Shown here piece by piece: positions 1-12,690 of a stretch of 64,000 bases of DNA. The notes under the pieces are model-generated. The model was not told where the DNA came from and did no database searches. It worked only from the letters and a program-made list of their open reading frames with translations. The first letter of the stretch is position 1; each line of letters opens with the position of its first letter. The stretch is from Bactericera cockerelli (taxonomy: Eukaryota; Arthropoda; Insecta; Hemiptera; Triozidae). The stretch covers positions 892,683 to 956,682 of the forward strand of contig CM044965.1 in the NCBI GenBank assembly GCA_024516035.1, written 5' to 3'. The translations under genes were made by a program, and so were the position numbers.

Positions 1-169
1 TGTACGAAAATATAATGACATACACTACTGAAACATTATGAATAACAAAAGTAAATAAGCTGGGAAAATGTGGATGTACCAAGTACCATGTTGTCTCATA
101 TTTCATTTTTTTTGTTTTTTTTTTAGATATAGTTTTAGCATAGGTATGTAATATTTATAAGGTCAATAT

Positions 170-400
170 ATATTTGGATCACCGATTTGGCCTCCTGAGT
201 CCCCAAAGTGAGTAAATAATATATAAATTTGCAATCAGCCTATCAAGACCTTTTGATTTTATACTCCACATGATTAGGTATATCTTTCAATGCTAAATAG
301 ACCTCGGAGCTCCCATGAGGGACACTAAAACACCTGGATTTACAAATGCCAAAGAAATTAATTTGTAATCACCATATCAAGTTGAGGTAATGAGTTCTCT
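170..400 (+). repeat. Degenerate dispersed repeat
   Basis: AATTTGCAATCAGCCTATCA and AATTTGTAATCACCATATCA recur within about 140 bp. A related stretch lies at 1490-1640 (AATTTGTTATCTGCTCATCA, then GATTTGGGCTCCC). Confidence 0.4.
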
Positions 401-574
401 CCCGTTGACCTTTTTTTACCCGAATTCTCTCCGGCTTGTTGCAGAGGTCACTACAAATATCTCTCGCGGAAATAAGACCATGCTTTTTTACATTAGGTAT
501 TTATGAAAATGAAAACTATAAAATTATCATTTTTATATAAGAATCGACTTTTTAAAAGGAAATCTTCAAAATCA

Positions 575-785
575 TTAACTAATGAAAGGCAATGCCTTGA
601 GTGTATAGTAGTGTTAGGTAATATACATAGAAGGCCATGCCTCAGGAATATAGTAGATTTAGGGATAATACATAGAAGGCAATGCCTCGGGTTTATAGTA
701 GGGTTAGGTAAATATATAGAAGGCCTTGGGTTTATCATAGGGTTAGGAAAAATACATTGAAGGCCATGCCTCAGGTCTATATCAA
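575..785 (+). repeat. 45-bp tandem repeat, five diverged units
   Basis: The marker AGGCMATGCCTYRGG recurs at 587, 632, 677, 721 and 761. The period is a multiple of three for the first units and leaves open frames on both strands, which explains short ORFs here; nothing suggests a gene. Confidence 0.75.
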
Positions 786-894
786 TGATGCCTATTAGGT
801 GTTTCGATTATAATTTTTATGCTAGGCCTAAACTATGTAGGTATAAACTCAGGTAAAAATGCAAGAGACGGGAGACAATGCGGTGTTGATAAAA

Positions 895-1030
895 CCATGA
901 GCGGGAGAGAACTCGGTGGTGACGTCCCTTATCAATACCTCACGAGGTATGAGTGTACCCCGGACATGATGAACATAGAAAATAACTGGCCTGAAGGGGA
1001 TCGAAACCAAGTCATCGTGCGTGGAAGCTT
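895..1030 (-). mobile_element. Degenerate SINE family F
   Basis: The minus strand contains GGGGTACACTCATACCTCGT and a box B-like GGTTTCGATCCCC. The tail is missing. Confidence 0.45.
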
Positions 1031-1198
1031 TGTATGCTACCCATGATTGTCCAAAATCAATCTCGTAATGCCGCCACAGGTCATTGCCCAATTCTGCAAC
1101 TACTACTATTTTCCTGGCGAGGGTAATGGCGACGTCATGAAGATCAAATATAAAGATCGGAAAAACAAAACAACGTTAAGCCCAAATTGAAAAAATAG

Positions 1199-1270
1199 AG
1201 CTAAAAAATTTCGCCCCCGCCAGGATTCGAACCCGTGCCGAACGGGTGCCTGGTCGAGCATGCTACCAAT
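1199..1270 (-). pseudogene. tRNA-like segment
   Basis: The minus strand has ATTGGTAGCATGCTCGACCA and box B CGGGTTCGAATCCTGG, but the acceptor ends do not pair. A SINE head or tRNA pseudogene. Confidence 0.4.
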
Positions 1271-1299
1271 AGATAAAGTAGTCTTCTGAAGAAACGAGG

Positions 1300-3407
1300 G
1301 CAGAAAATGAGCTAACTAAATTAATAATTGGAAACTTAAACATTAAAATTTTGCAGAGAGAGAGCGAGGTCATCTCGAAAAATACATACTGGCCAAGATC
1401 TGACCGTTAAGCTAAGGATTCGAAGGTACCTACCCGCCAAAGATAATGAAAAGGCCACCAGGTGCCACCCAGTGGACCGGATGAAGGAATAAAATCAATA
1501 AATTTGTTATCTGCTCATCAAGATCTTTCATTTGATACTACTTAAGATCAGTTTTATCCTTCAATTCCCGATTTGGGCTCCCAAAACCCGAAGCCGCCCA
1601 AATGGGCCGCCAGCTTATAATTTAGAATTTTTTATTGGTCCGGGCTCATCTCCATTATGTCTTGATCACTTTAGACCGCTCACTTAATCTTCAGTGCCAA
1701 GTTAAAGACACGAAGTCGGGTCTCAAAGGATCCGTATGAAAAAAAAAAACAAAATTATGAATCTTTTCATGTCTTTCACGATTGTTGGGGGGTCTCGAAG
1801 ATAGGGTTCCCGTTGGCCTAGGAAGTCAAACAAAAAGTCAAATCAATTTATTTTTCAACGTAGAGCTCATTTCTGCAATAAAAATCGCAATTTTTGAAAT
1901 TTATGTTGCACTTTTCGCTGGCTGAAAGTACATGAAATGCATGGGAACTATGTTTTCCGTAACCTTACACTCTGCCGGGCTGTCTCTTTCTTTGTATAGG
2001 CGTTCTTCACACCTCGGCCGAGATGTTTGATATGTTCCGAACTTTATGTTTAATGAGTGTTTACTAAAAAAATATGTATAAATGCTTAAGAAATGACAAA
2101 ATAATGCTTGTATACCTACAGATTTTAAGAAAATGAATTTCAAATCAAAAACCAACATCCGCAAGTACACCGAACTATAATCCTCCCAGTATTTTCGGTC
2201 AGCTTGTTTTATATGGAGATATACCAAATGATACCATTATATTTAAATCATATTTCTTGTTCGTTATATTAAAATTATTACCTAGTTTAATAAAAAATCA
2301 TTAACTGACCACTTAGACTCCTGACGACTTGGAACTGTGGTTTAGCGGAATTTCCTATTCCAGTATAAAATGAGGATAATACCCACTTCTGAGATTAAAA
2401 GATTTAATTTCTCGTTTAATAAAATAAATTAGATACACTCACTCTCTCATTCTCTTATCAAATTAGTACTTACCGTGCACTTACCCATTGCCTTAGATGT
2501 AGGCACTTACGAGACCAATTGCCTTAACCAGGAACTAGCAGTAATTCTGGCCTGTATTGGGCTAATCATGCAGATTCCTATGGTAAAGATAATGGCTCTC
2601 GAGTGAATGGGTTGACCATACTAAACGGTGTAGTGATTGAACAACTTTGAGATATGATCATGGGTGAAACCGTTCTGGAGTCTTATCTCACAGCTTCTGT
2701 GTAGTAGAAAATGAAAATAATCATAGCTCTTGTTCATATTACTCGAATTTGACTCATAGATCAAAGTATTGTGTGCTTTTCTGGGTGTAATAGTATTAAA
2801 ATCTACTACATTCTTATGAGAATTCAATAAATACTATAATGAAGTCAAATTTTCAAAAACTAAATACATATTGATAATGTACAAATAAAATTTAATATTT
2901 CTTTTTGTACATATTTCTAAGTTTTTTTTTTTTAATTTATTGTTATATTTTTTGTTGTTGTTGATGATTGTTTTATAAAAAAAATAAAGTGTAAAAAAAT
3001 AAAAAAAAAATAAAAAAAATTGAACAATGAAACTTGTAGATCACGTTGACTATTAGACTATCACAATTCAACATTCAACTACCCATTCATGAGAACACAG
3101 GTATATTATTAGAGATAAGGGATGAGCAAAGGATACTTGAGTGCCAAAGGTATTATCACCACCCTTGATAAAACTTTGTTTACCTTTAATTAATTATACC
3201 TTTTCACTGTACCTGTATATAACAAATTGTAAATAAAGATTGATGAAAATTGTTGAATAATAATAAGTGAGTGGATTAAAGAACATTGGACTAAATGAGA
3301 ATTGGATTGTCTTCCATAGTTTGATCTCAATCTAAAGGCAGAGAAATAATATAGCCCCGAAATAGTAGATTATCCGAAATACGAGACCTAAACGATATCA
3401 TCATCAA
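1300..3407. other. No gene seen
   Basis: AT-rich. It holds part of the degenerate repeat (1490-1640) and A/T runs near 2930-3020. Short ORFs show no family features. Confidence 0.5.
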
Positions 3408-3600
3408 GGGGTGGCGTCGTCGTCAACGATGGTAGCCAGACAGTGGAGGAATGACTCAGCACTTGTACCACTGTCTTCAAAAGGAGGCTAATAATTGACA
3501 AGGTCCCCCAGAACCAAGCCAATGCTGGTCTACTCCCTGTTTATAGTTCCCCAGCTAGACTGTTGGTCTACTCTCTGTTTAAAGTCCCCTAGCCAGACTA
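3408..3600 (+). repeat. Dispersed repeat G, copy 1
   Basis: It contains GATGGTAGCCAGACAGTGG, AGGAGGCTAATAATTGACAA and AACCAAGCCAATGCTGGTC. The end part (GGTCTACTC...GTCCC) is duplicated here. Confidence 0.7.
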
Positions 3601-4720
3601 AACAATATTCCGTTTTAAAATTGAAATATGTTCATATGAACATGATATTCATAATGGACATTCAAACATCCTTCCCCTGATGCGCCACTGATGTGCCGCT
3701 ATGCAACATGGGCAGACACTGGCAGACAATAAGACTCCACTCAAGTGTGGAATGAGCCTCGCCACTCCTACCACTACCGCAGTAGACTTGGTTGGCATTT
3801 ATGATGGGCATAAAAGAGAAAGAAATTAAAATAAAATCAAAGTCTTTTGAAAACTGGTTGGTCGTTTGATGAGGAGAGTCTATTGAGAATTGATGAAGCT
3901 CCGAGCTAGAGTGGTACTTTAGGTTAGTGAAGTTGTGGTTTGTTATGTGGCTCCCCCACAGTTTTTTACCCTTTAAAAAGAATACTATTTAATTTTACCT
4001 TATTCATCTAAAATTATGTGCATTTTTGTTTGTACATACTTTAATAAAATAGATCTGTGTGGAACATTAACCATTGCAACCTCGTTTAAAAAGTAGAATA
4101 ATTAATTAAAAATACAACAATACAATTGAAATGTCTTTCTTTATAAACACGAGTATGACAAGGACAACCAAAATTTATCAAATTGTTCTTAACCCACAAA
4201 TCCACACCATCAACATCCTTGAGCAAGCAAGACAGACATAGATGTTTGGCAAGCGTTTGATCGTGCATGCTCCACTCTAATCGCCTGTGCTATAAATCAA
4301 GAAGAGTTCTAATTAATCCACAAAGGCCACTCCTAGAGCGAGGTAGCACTTACATATTGTACGACAACTAGTTAACTGCTGCTAGTTAATCCTCAGATAC
4401 ACTCTCTTGATTGAATAATTGTCCGCCCCGTCTGTAACTGGTCTTGATCAGGATGGGACAAATCTCCATCTTGATTCTTGATCCTGTCCTTTGTTAAGAT
4501 CTAATTTAATCATCGTCTTCTTCTCGACGCAGACACCGTGACGCTAATTGAGAGCTTTATTAGTGTGTGACTGATCGAGGTGTATGACAATAGTATGACA
4601 TGCGGAGCGCACAGGAGCAGTTTTAACCAGTTTAAGGATCTTAAAAGAAACAAAACTTGTGGCAAAATCCAGACCAGAAAAGAATTCAGCCAGGTGTTCA
4701 ATATAAATTATATAGATAGT
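3601..4720. other. No gene seen
   Basis: AT-rich, unique on reading. Between 3665 and 3790 CGCCACT words recur, perhaps a diverged end of repeat G. Confidence 0.5.
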
Positions 4721-4861
4721 ACCGACCTCAGTAGCATGATCGATAAGGCGGCAGACTTGCAACCTGGAGATCGTTGGTTCAAGTCCCAGATTCAGCGTAG
4801 ATTTAGTCAAGCTAGTTTGGATGGTTGTGATATCACGAGAGTGATTAACACAAATATGATC
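4721..4861 (+). mobile_element. SINE family C
   Basis: The tRNA-like head GACCTCAGTAGCATGATCG with box B GGTTCAAGTCCC is followed by the family body GTTGTGATATCACGAGAGTG. Confidence 0.7.
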
Positions 4862-5069
4862 ACTTCGATATGAAGATATAGATAGTGTGGAATGGGTTGG
4901 ATGAGGATCAATCAGTGTAAAGTATCTATGAGTTGAAAGGAAAAATGTTCGGGCGACAGATTATATAACAAGAAAACTACTTTTTCAGCAATATTTTAAT
5001 TGGTAAAATTGTCCAGTGTTATGACCATGCAGTTGAAAGAGACGTTAAATCCAAATTTAATTTGTCCTT

Positions 5070-6456
5070 TCCTGTGCCTCCTGGCCTGACAGGTAAGAAC
5101 GAGAGCTGTGATTCACTCTTGTGCTACCTAAAATAAATAAACTCATAATTTATGAACACCTAGAGGAATCGGTATGAACGCTGATCGCAGAGTTGCGCCT
5201 TACGGAAAAAAAAATCGTCTACGAACAGGAATTTTGATGTTACTTGCAATGAATGAATTTTATACCTATTCCTACACGCTAGTGTTTTTCGTCTGCGTCA
5301 AAAATCAATCTTCCCATAGTAGATTTTCTCTTTTCATTGTAATTTCCCTTTTTTTGAAATCACACAAGTTTTCACTAATAAATAATAATAACATTCAGTC
5401 AATTGTGACTCATTTATCAGGCTTGATAAGCTCCCATTTCAACCTCAACCACAACGCACATCGAATATCAAATGCCCATTATCTCGATAATGAGGTCCTA
5501 CGCGTTAACGGTAAAGAAAACTGATTAAAAACCATGATTTTACGAATGAGCGGAGTTGGTGGGGTGATTTCGTAAAACAAAGGCCTCTATGCGCGGGGGT
5601 CGTGTTGTACCCTTTGTTCCGTTTCTGTCGAAAGCTAGGGGATTATCTCGCTGCTAGTTTCAAGTAGATGTTGTCAATCACAGGATTGATATATTATTTC
5701 ATTTTGTGCTGGGTCAATTGCTTCCTTCAAGTGAACTAGGATTGAGGAGCTCGGTTGATCCAGGATTGATAGTTTCTTGTTTGTCATGTCATTTTATGAG
5801 CAAATCCTTTTTGTCGCTGAGTCTTCTACTTTTGGTCCTGAGGTCGTGAGTTTTAATCCCGCTTTTTGAAAACAAATAAGGCATTTTTGGACAGCCAAAC
5901 TTCGCTCCGTATTATGTATTAGTAGTATAGTGCGATGATCATCAGCTATTGTAGAGAAAAACGAACCTTCAAAATCGGGACACCCATTCAATACTTTGTC
6001 CACCATAAGCTAGTCGTCTCTATTTCTTCTAGGCAAGTGGATTTTTTCTTTTTTTTTTCAATATACTTATCAAGTTGAGGTCTATATTACCTAATGGTAT
6101 GAAAGACCTTTTTACTAAAATCATTATTGACTATCATAGTAGGAAAGTAGATATATCTCTTCTGAATCTTGTTCTTTACTTTGCCTTTAGCGAAACCTTC
6201 TGAGACCACAAGTCTGGTGTTCGGCTCTTGATCATAACTATATGTTCCAAAATAAAATTTCCAAATTACAAAAAGATGTGTGCTATTCTCGCACCAAAGA
6301 CATTCCCTATTTCAGACCTGAAATCACTCGATATTTTTCCATTGTTTAATATTTCAGCAGCTGATTTTCCCAGACTGCCCCAAGCGCTCTCAAATCCATT
6401 GTTCAAGAGAAGGGTTCGATCTGTGATAATTAGCCGATGATTAATAAGGTCTCTCC
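5070..6456. other. No gene seen
   Basis: Unique AT-rich sequence apart from a faint tRNA-like piece near 5800. The 116-aa frame at 5174-5524 is hydrophobic and low-complexity and not convincing. Confidence 0.45.
5800..5868 (+). pseudogene. Very degenerate tRNA-like segment
   Basis: GTCCTGAGGTCGTGAG and TTTTAATCCCGC resemble a T arm of the SINE heads; box A is hardly visible. Confidence 0.2.
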
Positions 6457-6612
6457 CAGCGTCGATGACGCGTTGAATGCACCGGTTCTCGTAGGATCAC
6501 CGAAGTAAAGCAACCTATAGCGAGGTGAAGACTTCGTGATGCTGGCATTCCGGCCCAACCCAAGCTGGGTGAGGTTAATGTGGGTAACACGTTTCCTGCG
6601 AATGTAGGGTAA
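6457..6612 (+). mobile_element. 5S-derived SINE (family D)
   Basis: It begins CCAGCGTCGATGACGCGTTG, then GAATGCACCGGTTCTCG and GATCACCGAAGTAAAG, matching the first half of 5S rRNA. It continues into the shared body GCTGGCATTCCGGCCC. The 5S box C region is deleted. Confidence 0.8.
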
Positions 6613-7486
6613 AAGAAAAAAAAGAACTCTTGTAACTCACCTACCTAACCCTCAATACCCTCATCACATAAGCTCTGTGAGGACAAGAACTAAGAGCGGA
6701 ATTAATAGTCCGAAATTAATTGATTGAATTGCCTCTGAGGACCTAAGTCTAGATTCTGCATATTGTTTTAAATGGTGAATTAATTTCATCTATTAATTTT
6801 TACCAAAAATGCCATAAAGGTTTATCTAATAATAAAAACTTTAATTTTTGCTAATTTATTTACTCAACAAGGTCAAAACCTTAATAGCAAGAGTGAAAAC
6901 CTTTGGAGTAAAATATCTGTTCTATAACAACGGTTGCCAAACAGTTGCTAAACGCGGCCCCTGAATATTGCCTGATTTGCTGTTAAAGGTTGGGTGTTTA
7001 TAGACTCTAACTTGAAAACCGCTGCACCAATTGCACCATACATATAATGAGTATTATGTTTTATTTATATGTAGGTATTTGTTAAAATATAAATACCTTT
7101 TGTTTGAGACCATACAAGAACAATAATTGTCAAATGTCTTTTATATCCAAGTGCTTCTCCTATCTATGAACTAACACGTTCCTCCTGCAGCCACAACTAG
7201 CATCTTGCACCCTCACACCAAACAATAAAAAAAAAAACTTTATACTATTCTTAACAACAGAAGAGAAAACTCTTTGAATTTTACTAAAAAATATATTTGG
7301 TTGCGAGTTAAAATAATTATCTACTCTATCTGTCACATTTTTATTTTTCTTGTGTAGTTCTTTTAACATTGTCTTCTCAACATTATTTTATTTTGGGGGT
7401 CATTAAATAAGGATCTGTTCTCTGGCAACTATCAAACCAGCTCCCCAAATCTCATCAAGACTGGATTGGCTGAAAAAGTTTGAACT

Positions 7487-7545
7487 CGGTGGTCACCCAG
7501 CAAATCACAACTAATCTGGACGCTGCTTAACTCGAGTGATAGTAC
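7487..7545 (-). mobile_element. 5S-like fragment
   Basis: The minus strand has CGAGTTAAGCAGCGTCC and TGCTGGGTGACCACC in the spacing of 5S rRNA. Degenerate. Confidence 0.45.
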
Positions 7546-7694
7546 TTGTGTCTTCCAAGTGCCTTTTGACACTAACTAAGCTAAAAGTGAATTTTATTGA
7601 ACTAATAAATTCACCTTGTATCTTTTCTAAGGTCCTACCTACCTTCAAGAAGATATTAATTTCGATATCTTCTACCGTATTTATCTAGGTTTCA

Positions 7695-7860
7695 TCATCA
7701 GAGGGTGGCGTCATCGTGAACGATGTTAGCCAGACAGTGGAGGAATCACTCAGCACTGCTACCTCTGTCTTTACAAGGAGGCTAATAATTGACAAGGGCC
7801 CCCAGAACCAAGCCAATGCTGGTCTACTCCCTGTTTATAGTCCCCCAGCCAGACTCTTTG
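7695..7860 (+). repeat. Dispersed repeat G, copy 2
   Basis: The same words as at 3408-3600; it ends just before a family A SINE. Confidence 0.7.
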
Positions 7861-7867
7861 TTTCATA

Positions 7868-8203
7868 TCAATAATAATAATATCGCCTTATTCATACTGC
7901 CCGATTGAGACTATTAAAGTCCCATTATTCCAGCAGTAAGCCCAAGACATATTATTTTTTTTTTTTTATATATAATTTTCCATTTATTTATTACAATTAT
8001 AATATGATACAGATTTTGAAATGATTTAATGGTACCCTTTCTCAAAGTTAGAAAACTGTGTTGAGAAAGGGGAGTTCAGAATTATGTGTTAAAAATCCCA
8101 AATGAGAGGATAACTTGTCATGTCTCGGCTGGGTTCCGAACCCACGACCTCCGGAATCTCTGGATTCACAGAGTGCCGCCTTAACCACTGAGCTACCGGG
8201 ACA
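7868..8203 (-). mobile_element. SINE family A, with a poly(T)-marked insertion
   Basis: The minus-strand head TGTCCCGGTAGCTCAGTGG with box B GGGTTCGGAACCC is at 8121-8203. The tail (CTGCTGGAATAATGGG, then ATAAGGCGATATTATTATT) is at 7868-7950. Between them about 130 bp starting with a T-run (7951 to about 8085) is absent from other copies and looks like a second retroposed fragment. Confidence 0.75.
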
Positions 8204-8734
8204 GACGTGTTATTTTTAAAAGAGCTGTGTTGATTTTCTTCTTTCACGACAACTAGTATAGTTCTCAACATTCTGATCCATCTGGGAGATGTGAACCAGA
8301 TAACCCGCTCGTTGTGGTTCTGACGGCTGCAGCCATTGTGTCTGCGCAGCCGCATTGTCAACCGATGCTTAGATAACCCGCGAGGATAACTCTAGTGTTT
8401 CTCAGTTTAATTTGAGTTTTATGCAAATGAGCCATAAAATAAAGGAAACACTAATAGTTGTAAACATTAGACAAAAAACAACATTTAAATATTGTAGACT
8501 AAAGTGTACCACTGTACCTACCTGAACAGCATTATCTTTAGTATAATATTATGTGAAAAACACATACACCTTAGGGGAAATACATTAAATTTGTGTCAAC
8601 AAACCTCCGTTTTTTTTTTTTTTTTTTTTTTTTTCCCCCCCTTCTTTAATCAATTGCAGGCAAAACATTAGAAGTACCTCATTGCTGAACCGCCATAGTT
8701 GAACAATGTCGTGTTAGACACCGACTTCAGTCAC

Positions 8735-8800
8735 TTGATCTTCTGAGCATCGGACTTTTATCTGGGGGTCGGAGGTTCGAGTTCCAAGCTCGGCAAATTT
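8735..8800 (+). pseudogene. tRNA-like segment
   Basis: GAGCATCGGACTTTTATCTG is followed by box B AGGTTCGAGTTCC. Box A is poor. Probably a worn SINE head. Confidence 0.4.
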
Positions 8801-8999
8801 TAATGTTTTGGGTTTGGGACTAGTTTCAAACTCGTTTGAGTAATTTAACTCTGTGAATTAACTCGTGTTTCACAGTAACATTTTATTAAGTGATGGTGGA
8901 TTCAGAGACCTTAAATCTGGCTAAAGCTATCAGTTCAATCTTGAGGCACTGAATTCCTGACCTTTCCGACCAAAAAATATATCTATAATAATAAAAAAT

Positions 9000-9085
9000 T
9001 CATGCACTGGGTGGGATTCGAACAAAGCGTAGGGACGCTACCTGGATTACCAGACTAGCGCGTTAACCACTTGACTACCAGTACA
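9000..9085 (-). pseudogene. tRNA-like segment with pairing acceptor stem
   Basis: On the minus strand the ends TGTACTG and CAGTGCA can form a 7-bp acceptor stem. Box A is TAGTCAAGTGG and box B is TGTTCGAATCCC. The anticodon and T stems have mismatches, and an extra segment lies before the T arm, so it is unlikely to be a working tRNA. Confidence 0.45.
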
Positions 9086-9364
9086 CGGTACAATACTAGT
9101 TACCATTTCTCTCCGTCTTTTCTCTTTCATAAGAAATACTATAATAGCCACCTTAATGAATAATATAATCAGAGGAGTTGGACTCGCGCCAATGTATTTA
9201 ATTATTATTTATTATTATAAGAACCTCAGAGGAGGTGTCACTAGCACCTCTTCTACTCGGGACCCACATGGCACGTTGCATACACAAGTTCTCGCAGGAG
9301 CGGTGAAGTGCAGCAACGTCGAGCAAGGTCCGGACTTGGTGGGTCTCCACTGACGGGACTCACT

Positions 9365-11866
9365 AATTTACTGACCCGACATAAGTTTACTGACCCGGTA
9401 TCTGAGTTTGTAAATTCCACTGACCCATACATGTTTTAGATGCGCCTTGACGTCCCCGACATTATAGTGAAAACCCCATCCGGATATAACTTACCAATCC
9501 GGAGTTAACCCGGATTAACCCTTACTGACCGGATAAAAGTTTACTGACCCGGTATCTGGGTTTGTAAATTCCACTGACCCATATATATGTTACATGCGCC
9601 TTGACGTCCCCGACACTATAGTGAAAACCCCATCCGGATATAACTTACCAATCCGGCGTTAACCCGGATTAACCCTTACTGACCGGATAAAAGTTTACTG
9701 ACCCGGTATCTGGGTTTGTAAATTCCACTGACCCATATATATGTTACATGCGCCTTGACATCCCCGACATTACAGTGAAAACCCCATCCGGATATAACTT
9801 ACCAATCCGGAGTTAACCCGGATTAACCCTTACTGACCGGATAAAAGTTTACTGACCCGGTATCTGAGTTTGTAAATTCCACTGACCCATACATGTTTTA
9901 GATGCGCCTTGACGTTCCCGAACCAATAGTGAAAACCCCATCCGGATATAACTTACCAATCCGGAGTTAACCCGGATTAATCCTTACTGACCGGATAAAA
10001 GTTTACTGACCCGGTATCTGAGTTTCTAAATTTCACTGACCCATACATGTTTTAGATGCGCCTTGACGTCCCCGACATTATAGTGAAAACCCCATCCGAA
10101 TATAACTTACCAATCCGGAGTTAACCCGGATTAACCCTTACTGACCGGATAAAAGTTTACTGACCCGGTATCTGGGTTTGTAAATTCCACTGACCCATAT
10201 ATATGTTACATGCGCCTTGACGTCCCCGACATTACAGTGAAAACCCCATCCGGATATAACTTACCAATCCGGAGTTAACCCGGATTAACCCTTACTGACC
10301 GGATAAAAGTTTACTGACCCGGTATCTGAGTTTGTTGATTCCACTGACCCATCCATGTTTTAGATGCGCCTCGACGTCCCCGACATTATAGTGAAAACCC
10401 CATCCGAATATAACTTACCAATCCGGAGTTAACCCGGATTAACCCTTACTGACCGGATAAAAGTTTACTGACCCGGTATCTGGGTTTGTAAATTCCACTG
10501 ACCCATACATGTTTTAGATGCGCCTTGACGTTCCCGAACCAATAGTGAAAACCCCATCCGGATATAACTTACCAATCCGGAGTTAACCCGGATTAATCCT
10601 TACTGACCGGATAAAAGTTTACTGACCCGGTATCTGAGTTTCTAAATTTCACTGACCCATACATGTTTTAGATGCGCCTTGACGTCCCCGACATTACAGT
10701 GAAAACCAAATCCGGATATAACTTACCAATCCGGAGTAAACCCGGATTAACCCTTAGTGACCGGATAAAAGTTTACTGACCCGGTATCTGAATTTCTAAA
10801 TTTCACTGACCCATACATGTTTTAGATGCGCCTTGACGTCCCCGACATTAAAGTGAAAACCCAATCCAGATATAACTTACCAATCCGGCGTTAACCCGGA
10901 TTAACCCTTACTGACCGGATAAAAGTTTACTGACCCGGTATCTGAATTTCTAAATTTCACTGACCTATACATGTTTTAGATGCGCCTTGACGTTCCCGAA
11001 CCAATAGTGAAAACCCCATTGGGATATAACTTACCAATCCGGCGTTAACCCGGATTAACCCTTACTGACCGGATAAAAGTTTACTGACCCGGTATCTGAA
11101 TTTCTAAATTTCACTGACCTATACATGTTTTAGATGCGCCTTGACGTTCCCGAACCAATAGTGAAAACCCCATTGGGATATAACTTACCAATCCGAAGTT
11201 AACCCGGATTAACCCTTACTGACCGGATAAAAGTTTACTGACCCGGTATCTGAATTTCTAAATTTCACTGACCCATCCATATTTTAGATGCGCCTTGACG
11301 TCCCCGACATTAAAGTGAAAACCCCATCCAGATATAACTTACCAATCCGGAGTTAACCCGGATTAACCCTTACTGACCGGATAAAAGTTTACTGACCCGG
11401 TATCTGGGTTTGTAAATTCCACTGACCCATATATATGTTACATGCGCCTTGACGTCCCGGACACTATAGTGAAAACCCCATCCGGATATAACTTACCAAT
11501 CCGGAGTTAATCCGGATTAACCCTTACTGACCGGATAAAAGTTTACTGACCCGGTATCTGAGTTTGTAAATTCCACTGACCCATACATGTTTTAGATGCG
11601 CCTTGACGTCCCCGACATTCTAGTGAAAACCCCATCCGGATATAACTTACCAATCCGGCGTTAACCCGGATTAACCCTTACTGACCGGATAAAAGTTTAC
11701 TGACCCGGTATCTGAATTTCTAAATTCCACTGACCCATGCATGTTTTAGATGCGCCTTGACGTTCCCGAACCAATAGTGAAAACCCCATCCGGATATAAT
11801 TTAGCAATCCGGGGTAAACCCGGATTAACCCTTACTGACCGCATAAAAGTTTACTGACCCGGTATC
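9365..11866 (+). repeat. Left arm: about 16 copies of a 154-bp tandem repeat
   Basis: The marker TTACTGACCCGGTATCTG recurs at 9387, 9541, 9695, 9849, 10003 and 10157, exactly 154 bp apart, and continues to about 11866. Each unit has three ACTGACC words and an imperfect CCGGAGTTAACCCGG palindrome. At least two subtypes occur, GACGTCCCCGACATTA and GACGTTCCCGAACCAA, interspersed along the arm. Confidence 0.95.
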
Positions 11867-12575
11867 TTCTTCTATTACTCTGTCTTATCCCGCTTGAGCA
11901 GGGTCGACGTTGTTCAACCTCATGGTTGAGGTTGTTTGGTTTTGGCACATTTTTTTTTTTTTTTTAACGTCTGGATGCCTTTCCCAAAGTTAGGATATAT
12001 ATTTTCTATGGCGAGAAAAGAAAACGAATGGCACATATAATATATGCCACTCACACGATGCCATAAAATGTTTCAAAAAACTCTTTGGCATTGTATGTCT
12101 TCCTCCTTGCCATAGACGCTGCCAGTCGTCCCCATATCATATGGTAGACCATGTGTGTGATGAAGCACTTACACCAATACCATAGATCCTGCCATACGTC
12201 TATGGTACCATAGAAAAAACTTGTCGCCATAGACCCAAATAGTTCTATGGTCATGTAAACAAGCCCGATCACAAGCAATGTCAAGGGAGATTACCATATT
12301 ATATGTCGCTTTGCCATATCGTGTGATGCCACCTTAACGCCAACGATTCTATTTGATTTAACGTCCTGGAATAAGACGGGGGTTTTACCCTTCATTCGCT
12401 GGGAATCGTACCAGCTACCCACATAGACCTCACCCAGCCTGGGTAGGGCCGGAAATGCCAGCTTCACATGTACGGGGGGGGGACAGAATTTTCTGTGTGA
12501 AAAATTTGCTCCGACCGGGGATCGAACTCAGGATCTCTGGACTATGGGCAGTAGTAACAACCGTTACGCAACGGA
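11867..12575 (-). mobile_element. SINE family E copy in the foldback loop, itself interrupted
   Basis: In minus orientation it matches the full-length family E copy at 39218-39571 almost from end to end: tail (CTGCTCAAGC-like), central body (CCCAGGCTGGG), and the tRNA-like head with GGTTCGAT-type box B. It is split at about 11990-12333 by another insertion. Confidence 0.75.
11990..12333. mobile_element. Small palindromic element rich in CCATAG words, inside the SINE
   Basis: About 340 bp absent from other family E copies. Its ends share an ACATATAATAT block and a CACACGAT-GCC block in opposite orientation. The interior repeats CCATAG/CTATGG many times on both strands. It looks like a MITE, family unknown. 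Confidence 0.5.
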
Positions 12576-12690
12576 CCCGGTTGCGTAACGGAAGAGAACC
12601 GAGGATGCAAGAAGCATTTCCTCTTTGAATGGCTAGACCAATATTTTGGTAATGAAAATGATTGGAACTGGGATCAGCCGTATTTCCAGA
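12576..12690. other. Possible original spacer of the foldback element
   Basis: A short stretch between the SINE head and the right arm, not repeated elsewhere in the window and with no ORF. It starts with a small hairpin around GTTGCGTAACGG. Confidence 0.35.

Noticed and set aside
9000..9085. Functional tRNA-Thr gene
   Set aside because: The acceptor stem pairs, but the anticodon and T stems have mismatches and there is an extra segment before the T arm.
9156..9353. 65-aa frame next to the foldback element as a possible transposase piece
   Set aside because: Short and with a low-complexity first half; no motif seen.
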